The notes beneath the pieces were generated by a model. The model had not been told where the DNA came from, searched no databases, and worked only from the letters and a program-made list of their open reading frames with translations. Shown piece after piece: positions 49,095 to 57,302 of a stretch of 60,384 nucleotides of DNA (position 1 is its first letter; every line of letters begins with the position of its first letter). The position numbers and the translations under genes were made by a program. The stretch comes from Saliterribacillus persicus (GTDB lineage Bacteria > Bacillota > Bacilli > Bacillales > Amphibacillaceae): the NCBI RefSeq assembly GCF_003337485.1, contig NZ_QPJJ01000019.1:1-60384 (forward strand), read 5' to 3'.

Positions 49095-50327
49095 TTGCAT
49101 AATTTAGGCTATTATATAAGAATTCTTAGAAATAATTTAGGTCTAACACAAGAAGAATTATTAGAAGACGAGTATTCTAAAACCTATATCAGCAGAGTTG
49201 AAAATGGAAATTTAAAACCTTCCGACCATTTTATAGAATATCTATCAAGAAAACTAAATATCAATTTATTTGAATTACACTCCTTTCCAAATGAAAATAA
49301 AATTATAGATATTTACAAAAAATACTATAATAACAATAGCTTATCTAACGAAGACATATCTTTGATAGAGTTTAATCTAGTTTTTTCATATAACCCTGAC
49401 ACATATGTAATGATTTATACTATATTGATTGGTAATAAAAGCAATCTTCAAAAAGAAAAATTAATAAATAGAGCAAACAACTTCATAAGTGTCCTTGATG
49501 ATAAAAATATAAAACATAATTATTATAATGAATTAGGAAAATACTTTTATAAAGAACATTTATTTGGAAAAGCGCTTATTTACTTTGAAAAAAGTTTAGA
49601 TTTCGCCCCTAATGAAATAAAAAGAGCACATGCATTTTATAATATTAGTTTGTGTAGACAAAGAGTCTTTATGGACTTCCACTGTTTAAAATATACATTA
49701 AAGTCAATTCAAATTTATAAAGACAACTCCAAAAACAAGGAACTCTACGATACTTATATTACCCTTGGAGTTCAATTATATCTGTTAGGGTATTATGAAG
49801 AGTCGGAATATTACCTAATTGTGACAAAGAGGTACATGGAAGAACAAGGAAATGGGAAAAAATTGAGCAAAGTGTATTATAATTTAGGTAATCTGCACCA
49901 AAAAATGGGTAAGGAAAACTCTTCTTTAAAGTATTACAAAATATATGAAAGCTTCGTCAAAGATATGGCTGAAGAAAAAATGTTATTATATGTATATCGC
50001 AACTTAATTATGCTTTATTTTAAACGGAATGACTTGGAAAAAGCTGAAAAATACATAAATAAATTTAAAAATTGTCCATATCATACACGTTTTATATATC
50101 TAGATATTCAAGTGGATATGTATATTGCAAGAATGTATAAAAATAAAGAAATGTATAAGTATTATGTTCAAACTTTAAATAAGTGTCTTGATGCTAGTAA
50201 AAATTTCGGTTTTTTGAATATCGTTTATGAATGCAGTGAAGAACTAGCAGAATATTATTTTGATGGAGGCAAATATAAAAAATCTGCAGAATTGCTTATA
50301 TATATAAAAAGGAGGTGTAATATATGA
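49095..50327 (+). CDS. RNPP-type peptide-responsive regulator (HTH plus TPR)
   Basis: 410 residues. A Cro/CI helix-turn-helix (about 5-60, LRNNLGLTQEELL...YISRVENGNLKP) is followed by tetratricopeptide-like helices to the end, for example YYNELGKYFYKEHLFGKALIYFEKSLD and VYYNLGNLHQKMGK. This is the layout of NprR/PlcR/AimR-like quorum sensors that bind a short imported peptide. Start: TTG 49095 after GAGGAGG; the earlier TTG 49071 lies before that site. Its stop overlaps a small peptide gene (ATGA), the usual arrangement for the cognate signal. Likely targets are the divergent glycine-zipper gene and its own cluster. Confidence 0.8.
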   Translation: MHNLGYYIRILRNNLGLTQEELLEDEYSKTYISRVENGNLKPSDHFIEYLSRKLNINLFELHSFPNENKIIDIYKKYYNNNSLSNEDISLIEFNLVFSYNPDTYVMIYTILIGNKSNLQKEKLINRANNFISVLDDKNIKHNYYNELGKYFYKEHLFGKALIYFEKSLDFAPNEIKRAHAFYNISLCRQRVFMDFHCLKYTLKSIQIYKDNSKNKELYDTYITLGVQLYLLGYYEESEYYLIVTKRYMEEQGNGKKLSKVYYNLGNLHQKMGKENSSLKYYKIYESFVKDMAEEKMLLYVYRNLIMLYFKRNDLEKAEKYINKFKNCPYHTRFIYLDIQVDMYIARMYKNKEMYKYYVQTLNKCLDASKNFGFLNIVYECSEELAEYYFDGGKYKKSAELLIYIKRRCNI

Positions 50328-50419
50328 AACGATATATATGTAAGGCTTTTACAAGAGAATCTATTAACAAAATTAATATTGAATTAACAAGCGATGAGGA
50401 TCAACCAGAGCCAAGGTGA
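50324..50419 (+). CDS. 31-residue peptide gene coupled to the RNPP regulator
   Basis: It begins MKRYICKAFTRESINK and ends TSDEDQPEPR. ATG 50324 overlaps the regulator stop and has an AAAAGGAGGTG site at 50309-50318, one of the strongest in the area. Position, size and coupling fit the pro-peptide of a quorum-sensing pair, the mature signal usually being the last 5-10 residues. It lacks the hydrophobic signal peptide of NprX or PapR, so export would need another route, or it may be an intracellular modulator. No known peptide sequence recognised. Confidence 0.55.
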   Translation: MKRYICKAFTRESINKINIELTSDEDQPEPR

Positions 50420-50587
50420 TTTGTAGAAAGATGAAAAACTAGCAGATTATATAAAAAGCCCCTATAGAGTTTTTTAGTATATTCTCCATATTACAATAGC
50501 TTATATAGTGTTCTTTTAGTTTAACAAGCTTTGTGATTTATAAAACGACCTATTACTGTGCAATACAAAGCTACTATTTAATAGGAA

Positions 50588-50944
50588 ATGATATTGCGCA
50601 AATGGCGCGATTGCCAGGAAAATCATAAGCCCAACTTCTCGATAAAAAGGGGGGAGGCTTTCGAATTTCAAAACCTTTTCCGTTTTTCTATTGTAAACTC
50701 GTTAGTATTAAGTGGTATAATTCGTGACAACTGCATATATAATACATGGCAGATATGATACCGTATTTTGGTTGCAAACAAACTAGCAAATTGCTAACAT
50801 TTTGCTAACGCAATCTCATGAAAAACGATAGATTCAAGTTAAAGATGTTACAATTCAGATTCTACAGAACCTTAATATTCCGCACTTTTAGCATATATCA
50901 TTAAAGATATTACATACTCTCACATTACGGGCGGCATGATTTAA
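50588..50944 (+). repeat. Junction site S4: long direct repeat ending in the groEL tail
   Basis: The partner of S3 (41544-41899), with the same order of landmarks: CATGGCAGATATGATA, paired TGCTAAC (50792-50798, 50803-50809), AACGCAATCTCATGAA, TTAAAGATATTACATACTC and GGGCGGCATGATTTAA (50929-50944, one change from groEL). To its right a second TGCTAAC pair (50987-50993, 50998-51004) and a terminator follow. Confidence 0.85.
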
Positions 50945-51020
50945 TAGCTGCTCAAACCTTTGATATATAAGCACTTCTAAGTGATTTGCTAACAAAATGC
51001 TAACATTGCAGTAAAATTAG

Positions 51021-51063
51021 AGGCTTCTCATTAGTTGATTAAACTTTTGGGAAGCCTTTTTTT
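51021..51063 (+). terminator. Terminator after junction S4
   Basis: AGGCTTC (51021-51027) and GAAGCCT (51051-51057) followed by a T tract to 51063. The group II intron remnant begins at the next base. Confidence 0.8.
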
Positions 51064-51577
51064 GTGCGTGCCCAGCAAGCCGTTAATTGTTAATTGGTGA
51101 GAGTCCAATCTGAGTAAGTACCAAGGCGCTCAATAGCTGACAGGCAACTGGTGGAGAAATCCTAAGGTTGAAGACCTGGGACAAAGTAACCCTCAGGAAG
51201 AGTGCGAGAACCTAACAGGTTGTAACATAAAGTGAATTCTGCCGTCACGTCAAAAGAACCCATCGTTGGTGGTCAAAGAGAAGTCGAGCCTTGGTAAAAT
51301 TCGCGAAGACCCTGGAAGGTGTGAAGAACTTGGATTATATCCACGGAAGAATCTCTCAGGGTAAGGGGAACGACATGTTAGGAAAGTAGTTATTGGAACT
51401 GGGGATAACCTCCTCGGTAACTATACATAGTAAAGTAAACAGAAACCTATATACCGTACTGGGGAAATGTCAGATGGACTGAGAGGGGTGTAATGTATAG
51501 TGTCTAGAGAAATCTTTACCATAAGAAATACGGAAGGGTCGTGTACTGATGTTGGGCAAAGATATATACACTTATCT
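51064..51577 (+). mobile_element. Group II intron remnant (5' RNA domains only)
   Basis: It starts with GTGCG, the 5' consensus of group II introns (GTGCGTGCCCAGCAAGCC), and continues with a long structured, G-rich stretch characteristic of domain I: GGTGAGAGTCCAATC, TAGCTGACAGGCAAC, GTTGAAGACCTGGGAC, AAAGTGAATTCTGCCG and GTCGAGCCTTGG. No reverse transcriptase frame, domain V hairpin or 3' end follows before the nrd terminator, so it is truncated and dead. It begins exactly after a terminator T tract, the insertion preference known for class IIC introns, but I cannot set the class by eye. Confidence 0.7.
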
Positions 51578-51594
51578 GTTTTAATTTCAAACAC

Positions 51595-51646
51595 AAAAAA
51601 ATAGCTTTTTCACAGAGTTTTTATCCCCTGTAAAAAAGCTATTTTT
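51595..51646 (-). terminator. Terminator of the nrdHIEF operon
   Basis: AAAAATAGCTTTTTCACAG pairs with CTGTAAAAAAGCTATTTTT. It is directly downstream of nrdF on the minus strand, overlapping the stop codon. Confidence 0.85.
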
Positions 51647-52601
51647 AATAATTATAATCATCGTCATTCATGGTTTCAACTACTGACATTAGGTAGCCAT
51701 TTCCAACAGCACTAAAAAAGTCATGATTGGTTGTGCTAGTTGATAATCCATTTAAAACAATTGGGTTAACATCTTCTGCTGAATCTTCAAATAATGGATC
51801 AAGTCTTAGATTCATTAATGCTTTATTCGCATTATACTTTAAGAATATTTTTACGTCTTCCGTCCATCCAATTTCATCGTACAAATATTCTGTATATCTG
51901 CATTCATTTTCATATAATTGATACAGCAACTGATATATCCACATTTTTAATTCTTCTTGTTCCTGCTGTGGTAATTCTTTAAATCCTAAACTAAACTTAT
52001 AACCAATATACGTACCATGGACAGATTCATCTCTGATTATTAACTTAATTACTTCAGCAACATTCATTAATTTTGATTTGCCTAAATAATACAATGGTGT
52101 ATAGAAGCCTGAGTAGAATAAAAATGATTCTAAAAATACACTTGCTACTTTAATTTGTAGATCCGTTCCATTTTCATAGATATCATCAATAATATTTGCT
52201 TTTGTTTGGAGCGTTTCATGAAATTCAATCCACTCAAATATATCACGGATTTCTTGGTTGGTATTAAGTGTACTAAAAATGTTAGAGTAACTTCGAGCAT
52301 GTTCCGTTTCCATAAACTGAATATTATTTAGCACATCTATTTCTAAGTCCGTTCGAACATTCTTCCTTAGTGCTTCAATACCATTTCTTGATTGAAGTGT
52401 ATCTAATAGGGTTAGCCCACCAAAAACTTTTTCAACTAACCTTTTTTCGAGTTCACTTAGTTTTCGCCAATCTTGCTTATCTTTTGATACAGGCATTCTC
52501 GTTGATAACCAAAATTGGCTGGTCAACTTTTCATATGTTAATTTATCCACCATATCTTCCACAGCGTTCCAGTTCGTCGCAGTAAATATTTTTTTATTCA
52601 C
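51645..52601 (-). CDS. nrdF: Ribonucleotide reductase class Ib, small subunit
   Basis: 318 residues of the R2 family with the metal ligands in FMETEHARSYSNIF, WIEFHETLQTKANI, LESFLFYSGFY and IRDESVHGTYIGY. It carries the metal-tyrosyl radical (manganese in class Ib, formed with NrdI) that starts ribonucleotide reduction in NrdE. Last gene of nrdHIEF, 11 bases after nrdE. Full length. Confidence 0.95.
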   Translation of the reverse strand: MNKKIFTATNWNAVEDMVDKLTYEKLTSQFWLSTRMPVSKDKQDWRKLSELEKRLVEKVFGGLTLLDTLQSRNGIEALRKNVRTDLEIDVLNNIQFMETEHARSYSNIFSTLNTNQEIRDIFEWIEFHETLQTKANIIDDIYENGTDLQIKVASVFLESFLFYSGFYTPLYYLGKSKLMNVAEVIKLIIRDESVHGTYIGYKFSLGFKELPQQEQEELKMWIYQLLYQLYENECRYTEYLYDEIGWTEDVKIFLKYNANKALMNLRLDPLFEDSAEDVNPIVLNGLSTSTTNHDFFSAVGNGYLMSVVETMNDDDYNY

Positions 52602-52612
52602 GTATTATCCCC

Positions 52613-54799
52613 CTAAATACTACAAGATTCACAGTAATTTGCTCCAAGTTCTTCTCCATCGCCCGTGTAGGTTCGAACATAATAAACAGATTTCACACCT
52701 TTTTTCCAAGCGTAATTACGAAGTATATTTAAATCTCTAGTTGTTTTCTTAGTAGGATTATCACTATCGATCTTCCATTCATACATGCCTTCAGGTAAGT
52801 CTTCTCTCATAAATAGAGTCATACTAGCACCTTGGTCAATGTGTCTTCCAGCAACTGCATAGGTGTCAATAATTTTTCTTTGGTCCATGTCATATGCTGA
52901 GACATAATATGGAATAGTTTCATCAGATAAACTTGGAGCTGGATAATAAACTTTACCACGTTTTCCTTCAGTTCTTTCTTCAATTCTTTGCGTAATTGGG
53001 TGAATGGAAGCCGTTGCTTCATTTACATAACTAATTGATCCCGTCGGAGCAACTGCCAATCGATAAGCATTATAGATACCATGCTTCATAATAGAAGCTT
53101 TTAGTTTTTTCCAATCTTCATGCTTTGGTATAAAAATACCTTCAAACAATTTTCTTGATTCTTCATATTTAAATTCAAATTCAGGTTCCTTTAAATATGA
53201 GTCAAAATAAGAACCATCCGCGTAAGTAGATTTTTCAAATTCAAAGAAAGCTTCATTCCGTTCAATGGAAATGTTATTACTTTCTACTAATGTCCAATAG
53301 TTAAGTAGCATGAAGTATGCATCTACAATTTCTAAAGCTTGTGGGCTACCATAATGAATTTTATTTTGGGCTAAAAATCCATGAAGATTCATAGCTCCTA
53401 GTCCTACCGAGTGGTACATATCGTTACCATTTCTGACAGAAGGAACAAAATCAATACTAGAAGTATCCGATACAAATGTTAAAGCTCTTAGCATGGTTCT
53501 TACAGACTTTCCAAAGTCTGGTGATGCCATTAATTGAACGACATTCGTAGAACCTAGGTTACAACTAACATCATTACCTAAGAACTGATAGGTTTGGTCA
53601 TTATTAATAATAGATTGACGTTGAACTTGAAAAATCTCTGTACATAAATTAGACATGGAAATAGTGCCATCGACTGGATTACTTCTATTAGCATGATCAA
53701 TGTTAATAATGTAAGGATAACCACTTTCATTTTGGATATTACTTATTTCGGTTTCTAATTCACGAGCTTTTATTTTAGTTTTACGGATGTCTTTATTATT
53801 TACCATTTTTTCATATTCTTTAGTAATATCAAGACTTGAGAAGGGCTTACCATAAACCTTTTCAACATCATGAGGTGAAAATAGATACATGACGGAATTC
53901 TTTTTTACTAATTCATAATATTTGTCTGGTACAACTAATCCTAAAGATAATGTTTTAATCCGAATCTTTTCATCGGCATTTTCTTTACGAACGGAAAGGA
54001 AATCGACCACATCTGGGTGGAAAATATTCAAATAAACAACTCCAGCGCCATCTCTAGCTCCGCCTTGGTTCGCATAAGAAAAAGAATCTTCATATAACTT
54101 CATGACTGGCACAATACCATCGGCTAAGCCGTGAACTCCTTTAATTGGATCATTGTTAGCTCTTATATCTGTAAGGTTTAATCCAACCCCACCACCAATT
54201 TTGGACAATTGTAGAGCAGAGTTTATGCTTCTACCAATACCGTTCATATCATCTGAAACATTTAATAGAAAACAGGAAACCATTTCTCCCGCCCTCTTTT
54301 TAGCAATATTTAAAAATGTTGGTGTAGCAGGTTGATAGCGTTGATTAACTAACTCGTTTGCTAAATCAATCGCTAATTCTTCATTTCCATTGGCTAATAC
54401 TAGAGCATTGAATGCTAATCTATCTTCATATCTTTCTAGAAACCATTTACCATCATCTGTTTTCATAGCATACTGAGAGTAGAACTTATAAGCACCCATA
54501 AAGCTACGAAAACGGAATTTATTTTCATAGATTTTTTTGAATAGCTTCTTAACAAAACTTTTCTTATATTTTTTTAGGAAATCATCTTTGATGTAATTAT
54601 TTTCTACTAAGTAATCTAACTTTTCCTCTAATGAATGGAAAAACATTGTATGGGGATTAACAAATTCCAGGAAGTAAGCCTTGCAAGCTTCAGTGTCTTT
54701 GTTTATTTGGATTTTCCCATCTTTTACTATGTTTAACAGGTTATTCAGCGTGAAATATGTTTCTTCTGCTTTATTAGACGTTAATTGGGGAGACTGCAA
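52613..54799 (-). CDS. nrdE: Ribonucleotide reductase class Ib, large subunit
   Basis: 728 residues, full-length R1. SCNLGSTNVV and GLGAMNLHGFL are active-site blocks; APTGSISYVNEATASIHP is the loop near the substrate. The C-terminus ends in ANYCESCSI, the mobile CxxC that receives electrons from NrdH. It lacks an ATP-cone, as class Ib enzymes do. It overlaps nrdI by 26 bases. No intein or intron interrupts it, though nrdE is a frequent intron host in Bacillus. Confidence 0.95.
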   Translation of the reverse strand: MQSPQLTSNKAEETYFTLNNLLNIVKDGKIQINKDTEACKAYFLEFVNPHTMFFHSLEEKLDYLVENNYIKDDFLKKYKKSFVKKLFKKIYENKFRFRSFMGAYKFYSQYAMKTDDGKWFLERYEDRLAFNALVLANGNEELAIDLANELVNQRYQPATPTFLNIAKKRAGEMVSCFLLNVSDDMNGIGRSINSALQLSKIGGGVGLNLTDIRANNDPIKGVHGLADGIVPVMKLYEDSFSYANQGGARDGAGVVYLNIFHPDVVDFLSVRKENADEKIRIKTLSLGLVVPDKYYELVKKNSVMYLFSPHDVEKVYGKPFSSLDITKEYEKMVNNKDIRKTKIKARELETEISNIQNESGYPYIINIDHANRSNPVDGTISMSNLCTEIFQVQRQSIINNDQTYQFLGNDVSCNLGSTNVVQLMASPDFGKSVRTMLRALTFVSDTSSIDFVPSVRNGNDMYHSVGLGAMNLHGFLAQNKIHYGSPQALEIVDAYFMLLNYWTLVESNNISIERNEAFFEFEKSTYADGSYFDSYLKEPEFEFKYEESRKLFEGIFIPKHEDWKKLKASIMKHGIYNAYRLAVAPTGSISYVNEATASIHPITQRIEERTEGKRGKVYYPAPSLSDETIPYYVSAYDMDQRKIIDTYAVAGRHIDQGASMTLFMREDLPEGMYEWKIDSDNPTKKTTRDLNILRNYAWKKGVKSVYYVRTYTGDGEELGANYCESCSI

Positions 54800-55157
54800 T
54801 TTTATTCACTTCCTTTTTAAAATTTTCTAGATCTTTATCTGTACCGGCGTATTCAAATGTAAAAATCAAGGGTTTACTATATTTAGCAGATAATTCTTTT
54901 GCATTTACACAATACAAATCATCAAAATTAAGATTTCCACTAGAAGCAAAACCCAATAGGTGTTCTCTATTACCTTTATAATCTATAAAATCGCTAACTT
55001 CTTCTGTAATCATGTTTTCATAGGATGGAACTACAACAATATAATCTTCAGAAACTTCATGAAATGGATTTGTAGGATTAATTTCATGTGACTTCATATC
55101 GACTCGTTCTATAAAGTCTTTAACATTACCTGTTATAGTCATATAAACTAATAGCAT
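54774..55157 (-). CDS. nrdI: Flavodoxin-like NrdI
   Basis: 127 residues, flavodoxin-like with the MTITGNVKDFIERV loop (7-20) for FMN. It supplies the oxidant that assembles the Mn(III)2-tyrosyl cofactor of NrdF. ATG on the minus strand at 55157. It overlaps nrdE and follows nrdH by 6 bases. Confidence 0.92.
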   Translation of the reverse strand: MLLVYMTITGNVKDFIERVDMKSHEINPTNPFHEVSEDYIVVVPSYENMITEEVSDFIDYKGNREHLLGFASSGNLNFDDLYCVNAKELSAKYSKPLIFTFEYAGTDKDLENFKKEVNKIAVSPINV

Positions 55158-55163
55158 AATTTA

Positions 55164-55415
55164 TCAGTCCTTTAATGTTTGAAGTTTCTCAGGGTTAAAT
55201 CCAGAAATGTATTCATCTGTAGACATACCTTCCTTGATTACTATTGGCATCGTCATAAACCCTAGTCCTTTGAATTGTTGAATTTTCTCTTCTCTTTCAT
55301 TTGGATTTAAATCTTCATCAATGTTAATAGCTTGGAAAGATATTCCTTCTGCATCTAATACATTTTTAGTCATCATACATTTTGGGCAATTATTTTTAGT
55401 ATAAACTGTAACCAT
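55164..55415 (-). CDS. nrdH: Glutaredoxin-like NrdH redoxin
   Basis: 83 residues. CPKC active site (C10, C13), TMPIV with the cis-proline, and the C-terminal ISGFNPEKL typical of NrdH. It reduces NrdE and is itself reduced by thioredoxin reductase. Start: ATG 55415 after ATAGGAGTGG; the longer frame to 55487 runs into the leader. First gene of the operon behind the cobalamin riboswitch. Confidence 0.92.
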   Translation of the reverse strand: MVTVYTKNNCPKCMMTKNVLDAEGISFQAINIDEDLNPNEREEKIQQFKGLGFMTMPIVIKEGMSTDEYISGFNPEKLQTLKD

Positions 55416-55543
55416 AACACCACTCCTATTATATAAAATTTGTTTTAATCGTCTTCTAAGGTCACGACTTAATAATGGATTACACATAAATTAATAATTC
55501 GCTTTACTAATTAACATTTAAGTATTCTTGTTAGTCTAAGGCA

Positions 55544-55578
55544 TAAAAAAAGCCGTTCCTATAAACATGAACGGACAA
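55544..55578 (-). terminator. Terminator of the cobalamin riboswitch
   Basis: On the minus strand CCGTTC and GAACGG pair around ATGTTTATAG, followed by CTTTTTTT. It lies about 130 bases before nrdH and 170 bases after the aptamer, so it is the likely expression platform. Confidence 0.8.
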
Positions 55579-55751
55579 AAAACGACAGTATAATAGCAAT
55601 AAAAATACGCAAGCAATGAACGCTTTCGCATCTCAACAAACTGCAGCTCACGTAAGACTTTCTATTTTAGAAAGTATAATAAAAGGACAGTATGTAACTA
55701 TTTATCATATCGTTTTCCGTTCTTACTCCCCGAAGAAAAGAAACACTAGTA

Positions 55752-55912
55752 AGTTTGGCAGGTCTACTGACTTTAAATCATCCTCCAGAGAACCTTCCCG
55801 AAAATTAACAATTTCAGTGGATTTTCTCCTTCGTCATTTCTTACAGTTGCGGGGGCAGTAACGGATTTTCACCGTCTTCCCTTTTAAGACAAAGATGTCA
55901 CCTGAACTTACA
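55752..55912 (-). ncRNA. Cobalamin (B12) riboswitch aptamer, leader of nrdHIEF
   Basis: On the minus strand the conserved cobalamin blocks follow in order: TTCAGGTG, AAAAGGGAAGACGGTGAAAA, TCCGTTACTGCCCCCGCAAC, TGTAAG, ATCCACTG, GGGAAGG, GGAGGATGA, and the B12 box region AAGTCAGTAGACCTGCC. With B12 bound, the terminator at 55544 should form and shut off class Ib reductase. This control is typical of bacteria that also have a B12-dependent class II reductase. Confidence 0.92.
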
Positions 55913-55914
55913 GA

Positions 55915-55958
55915 ACTATATATAGTGTAATAGTTTTTTGCTTTCTACAATATATTGA
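55915..55958 (-). promoter_or_regulatory. Pair of NrdR-like boxes
   Basis: ACACTATATATAGT (55915-55928 on the minus strand) and an ACAATATATTGA-type box (55947-55958). The centres are 31 bases apart, three helical turns, as is usual for NrdR pairs. They lie just upstream of the riboswitch, so nrdHIEF appears to be under both NrdR and B12 control. Confidence 0.6.
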
Positions 55959-56042
55959 ATTTATCATAGTTTACTATATTCTGCAATCTTATTTTACTAA
56001 AGTGAAAGATAACTATAAGTTAATATGTATACTTTAATTCGT

Positions 56043-56190
56043 TTAACAAAACCTCAGTATACCGCTCTCTGCGCATATCTTGTTAAAGATATTACACACT
56101 CTCACCATAGGGGTGGCATGATGTAATACGGCCCCCAATCCATTGATACAAATGATTTTTTAAGTAAGATGAGATTGAAATGCAAACATT
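56043..56190 (+). repeat. Junction site S5: right-hand groEL-tail site
   Basis: The left part (CTCAGTATACCGC, TTAAAGATATTACACACTC, TCACC) matches S3 and S4. The core GGGTGGCATGATGTAA is at 56111-56126. The right part (GGCCCCCAATCCATTGATA, TAAGTAAGATGAGA, AAATGCAAACATT) matches the DNA after groEL at 3316-3380. A GAAGCTTC-type terminator follows (56203-56247). It is the best candidate for the outer right end of the island chain. The rest of 56248-56680 shows nothing I can name. Confidence 0.8.
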
Positions 56191-56689
56191 GAGGTTTCTA
56201 ATAGAAGCTTCTCATAAGTTCACTGAACATTTGGGAAGCTTCTTTTCTGAAGATTATCTATTTATCACTAGCTTAGTTGTGAAAATTACTTACTTTGTAT
56301 CTATGTTAATAATAGAATTGAAAATCATACTTCAAGTCTCATTTCTTTATAACATCTTGACCGCGATTATGTTCACTAGTTTCTCTATGATACTTTAAGT
56401 TAATGTTAAAGCCTTCAATAATAAAACATTCTTCCATACAAGCTCTATCTTTTGATAACAATCCAAAAAATAATCTGGCTATTGTTAAGCGACGAACTAG
56501 ATAATTTTTGTGAATTCTTTTGATGGTTAAATAAAACATAACTTCAATAGAAACGGATTATGACTTTGGAAACTCAATTAGTTTTACCTATGGATACCAT
56601 AGGTGATTTGATATTGTTTACTTTTATGGCACCTTCTATAATTTAAATTAAGTAGCAATGCTACAAAAAAAATATGGGAGATGATGTAA

Positions 56690-56926
56690 ATGTCAAAAGC
56701 AATTTTTTATCATGCAGGTTGTCCAGTTTGTGTAGATGCGGAGCAAACGGTTCTTGATTATCTTGACAAATCAAAAATTACTCCGGAAGTAGTACATCTT
56801 GGGACTGAACAAAATCGTATTGAAGAAGCAGAAAAAGTTGGAGTAAAATCAGTCCCAGCATTAGTGATCGGTGAAAATGTATATCATATCAATTTTGGTG
56901 CAAGTTTAAATGATGTTAAGGGATAA
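56690..56926 (+). CDS. Small thioredoxin/glutaredoxin-like protein
   Basis: 78 residues: CPVC active site (C11, C14) and cis-proline in KSVPALVIG, a compact thioredoxin fold. It probably works as a thiol-disulfide reductase or a peroxide/thiol sensor in the cytoplasm. ATG after GGGAGATGATG. It has its own terminator and lies just beyond junction S5. The partner is unknown. Confidence 0.82.
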   Translation: MSKAIFYHAGCPVCVDAEQTVLDYLDKSKITPEVVHLGTEQNRIEEAEKVGVKSVPALVIGENVYHINFGASLNDVKG

Positions 56927-56935
56927 GTTCTAAAA

Positions 56936-56966
56936 GAAGGTGCTGTTTTGGCACCTTCCTTTTTTA
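56936..56966 (+). terminator. Terminator of the thioredoxin-like gene
   Basis: AAGGTGC and GCACCTT pair around TGTTTTG, followed by CCTTTTTT. Confidence 0.9.
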
Positions 56967-57090
56967 AAATAAGGTTTGTTAATACCTGGCTTTAATTAAT
57001 TTTTTACCACATATAACGAATAGAGAAGCCTGAATTATGCTTCAAAGCATAATCAATGGATATATTATATGTGGAAAGGTAAGAATTGTT

Positions 57091-57270
57091 ATGATGTTCG
57101 ATCCCCAATATCGAAAAGATAATCGATTTCCCCCAATAATTCAAGAGCTGCTGCAACAAGGACTGCTCGTGCTTGCTGCTGGTACCCATGTAATCCGCCA
57201 AGTACTAATAACTAAAGAGGAAATTGACCAAGCTGTTGACCTCATTGAAGTAGTGCTGAAAAAGTATTGA
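57091..57270 (+). pseudogene. C-terminal remnant of a class III aminotransferase
   Basis: The frame ends IIQELLQQGLLVLAAGTHVI, then RQVLITKEEIDQAVDLIEVV. This is the C-terminal end of acetylornithine/4-aminobutyrate-type aminotransferases; the usual FLPPL before LITKEE is lost. The N-terminal four-fifths with the PLP lysine is absent, so it is a relic. Confidence 0.7.
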
Positions 57271-57302
57271 GAAGCACAAAAATTATTCCTGATAAAGCTC
57301 TA

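Noticed and set aside
55616-55861. Plus-strand 81-codon frame in the nrd leader
   Set aside because: It lies across the cobalamin riboswitch, which is strongly supported on the other strand; no ribosome site or protein-like pattern.
56180-56539. Short frames on both strands right of junction S5
   Set aside because: They begin inside the repeat and terminator, have no ribosome sites and resemble no family.
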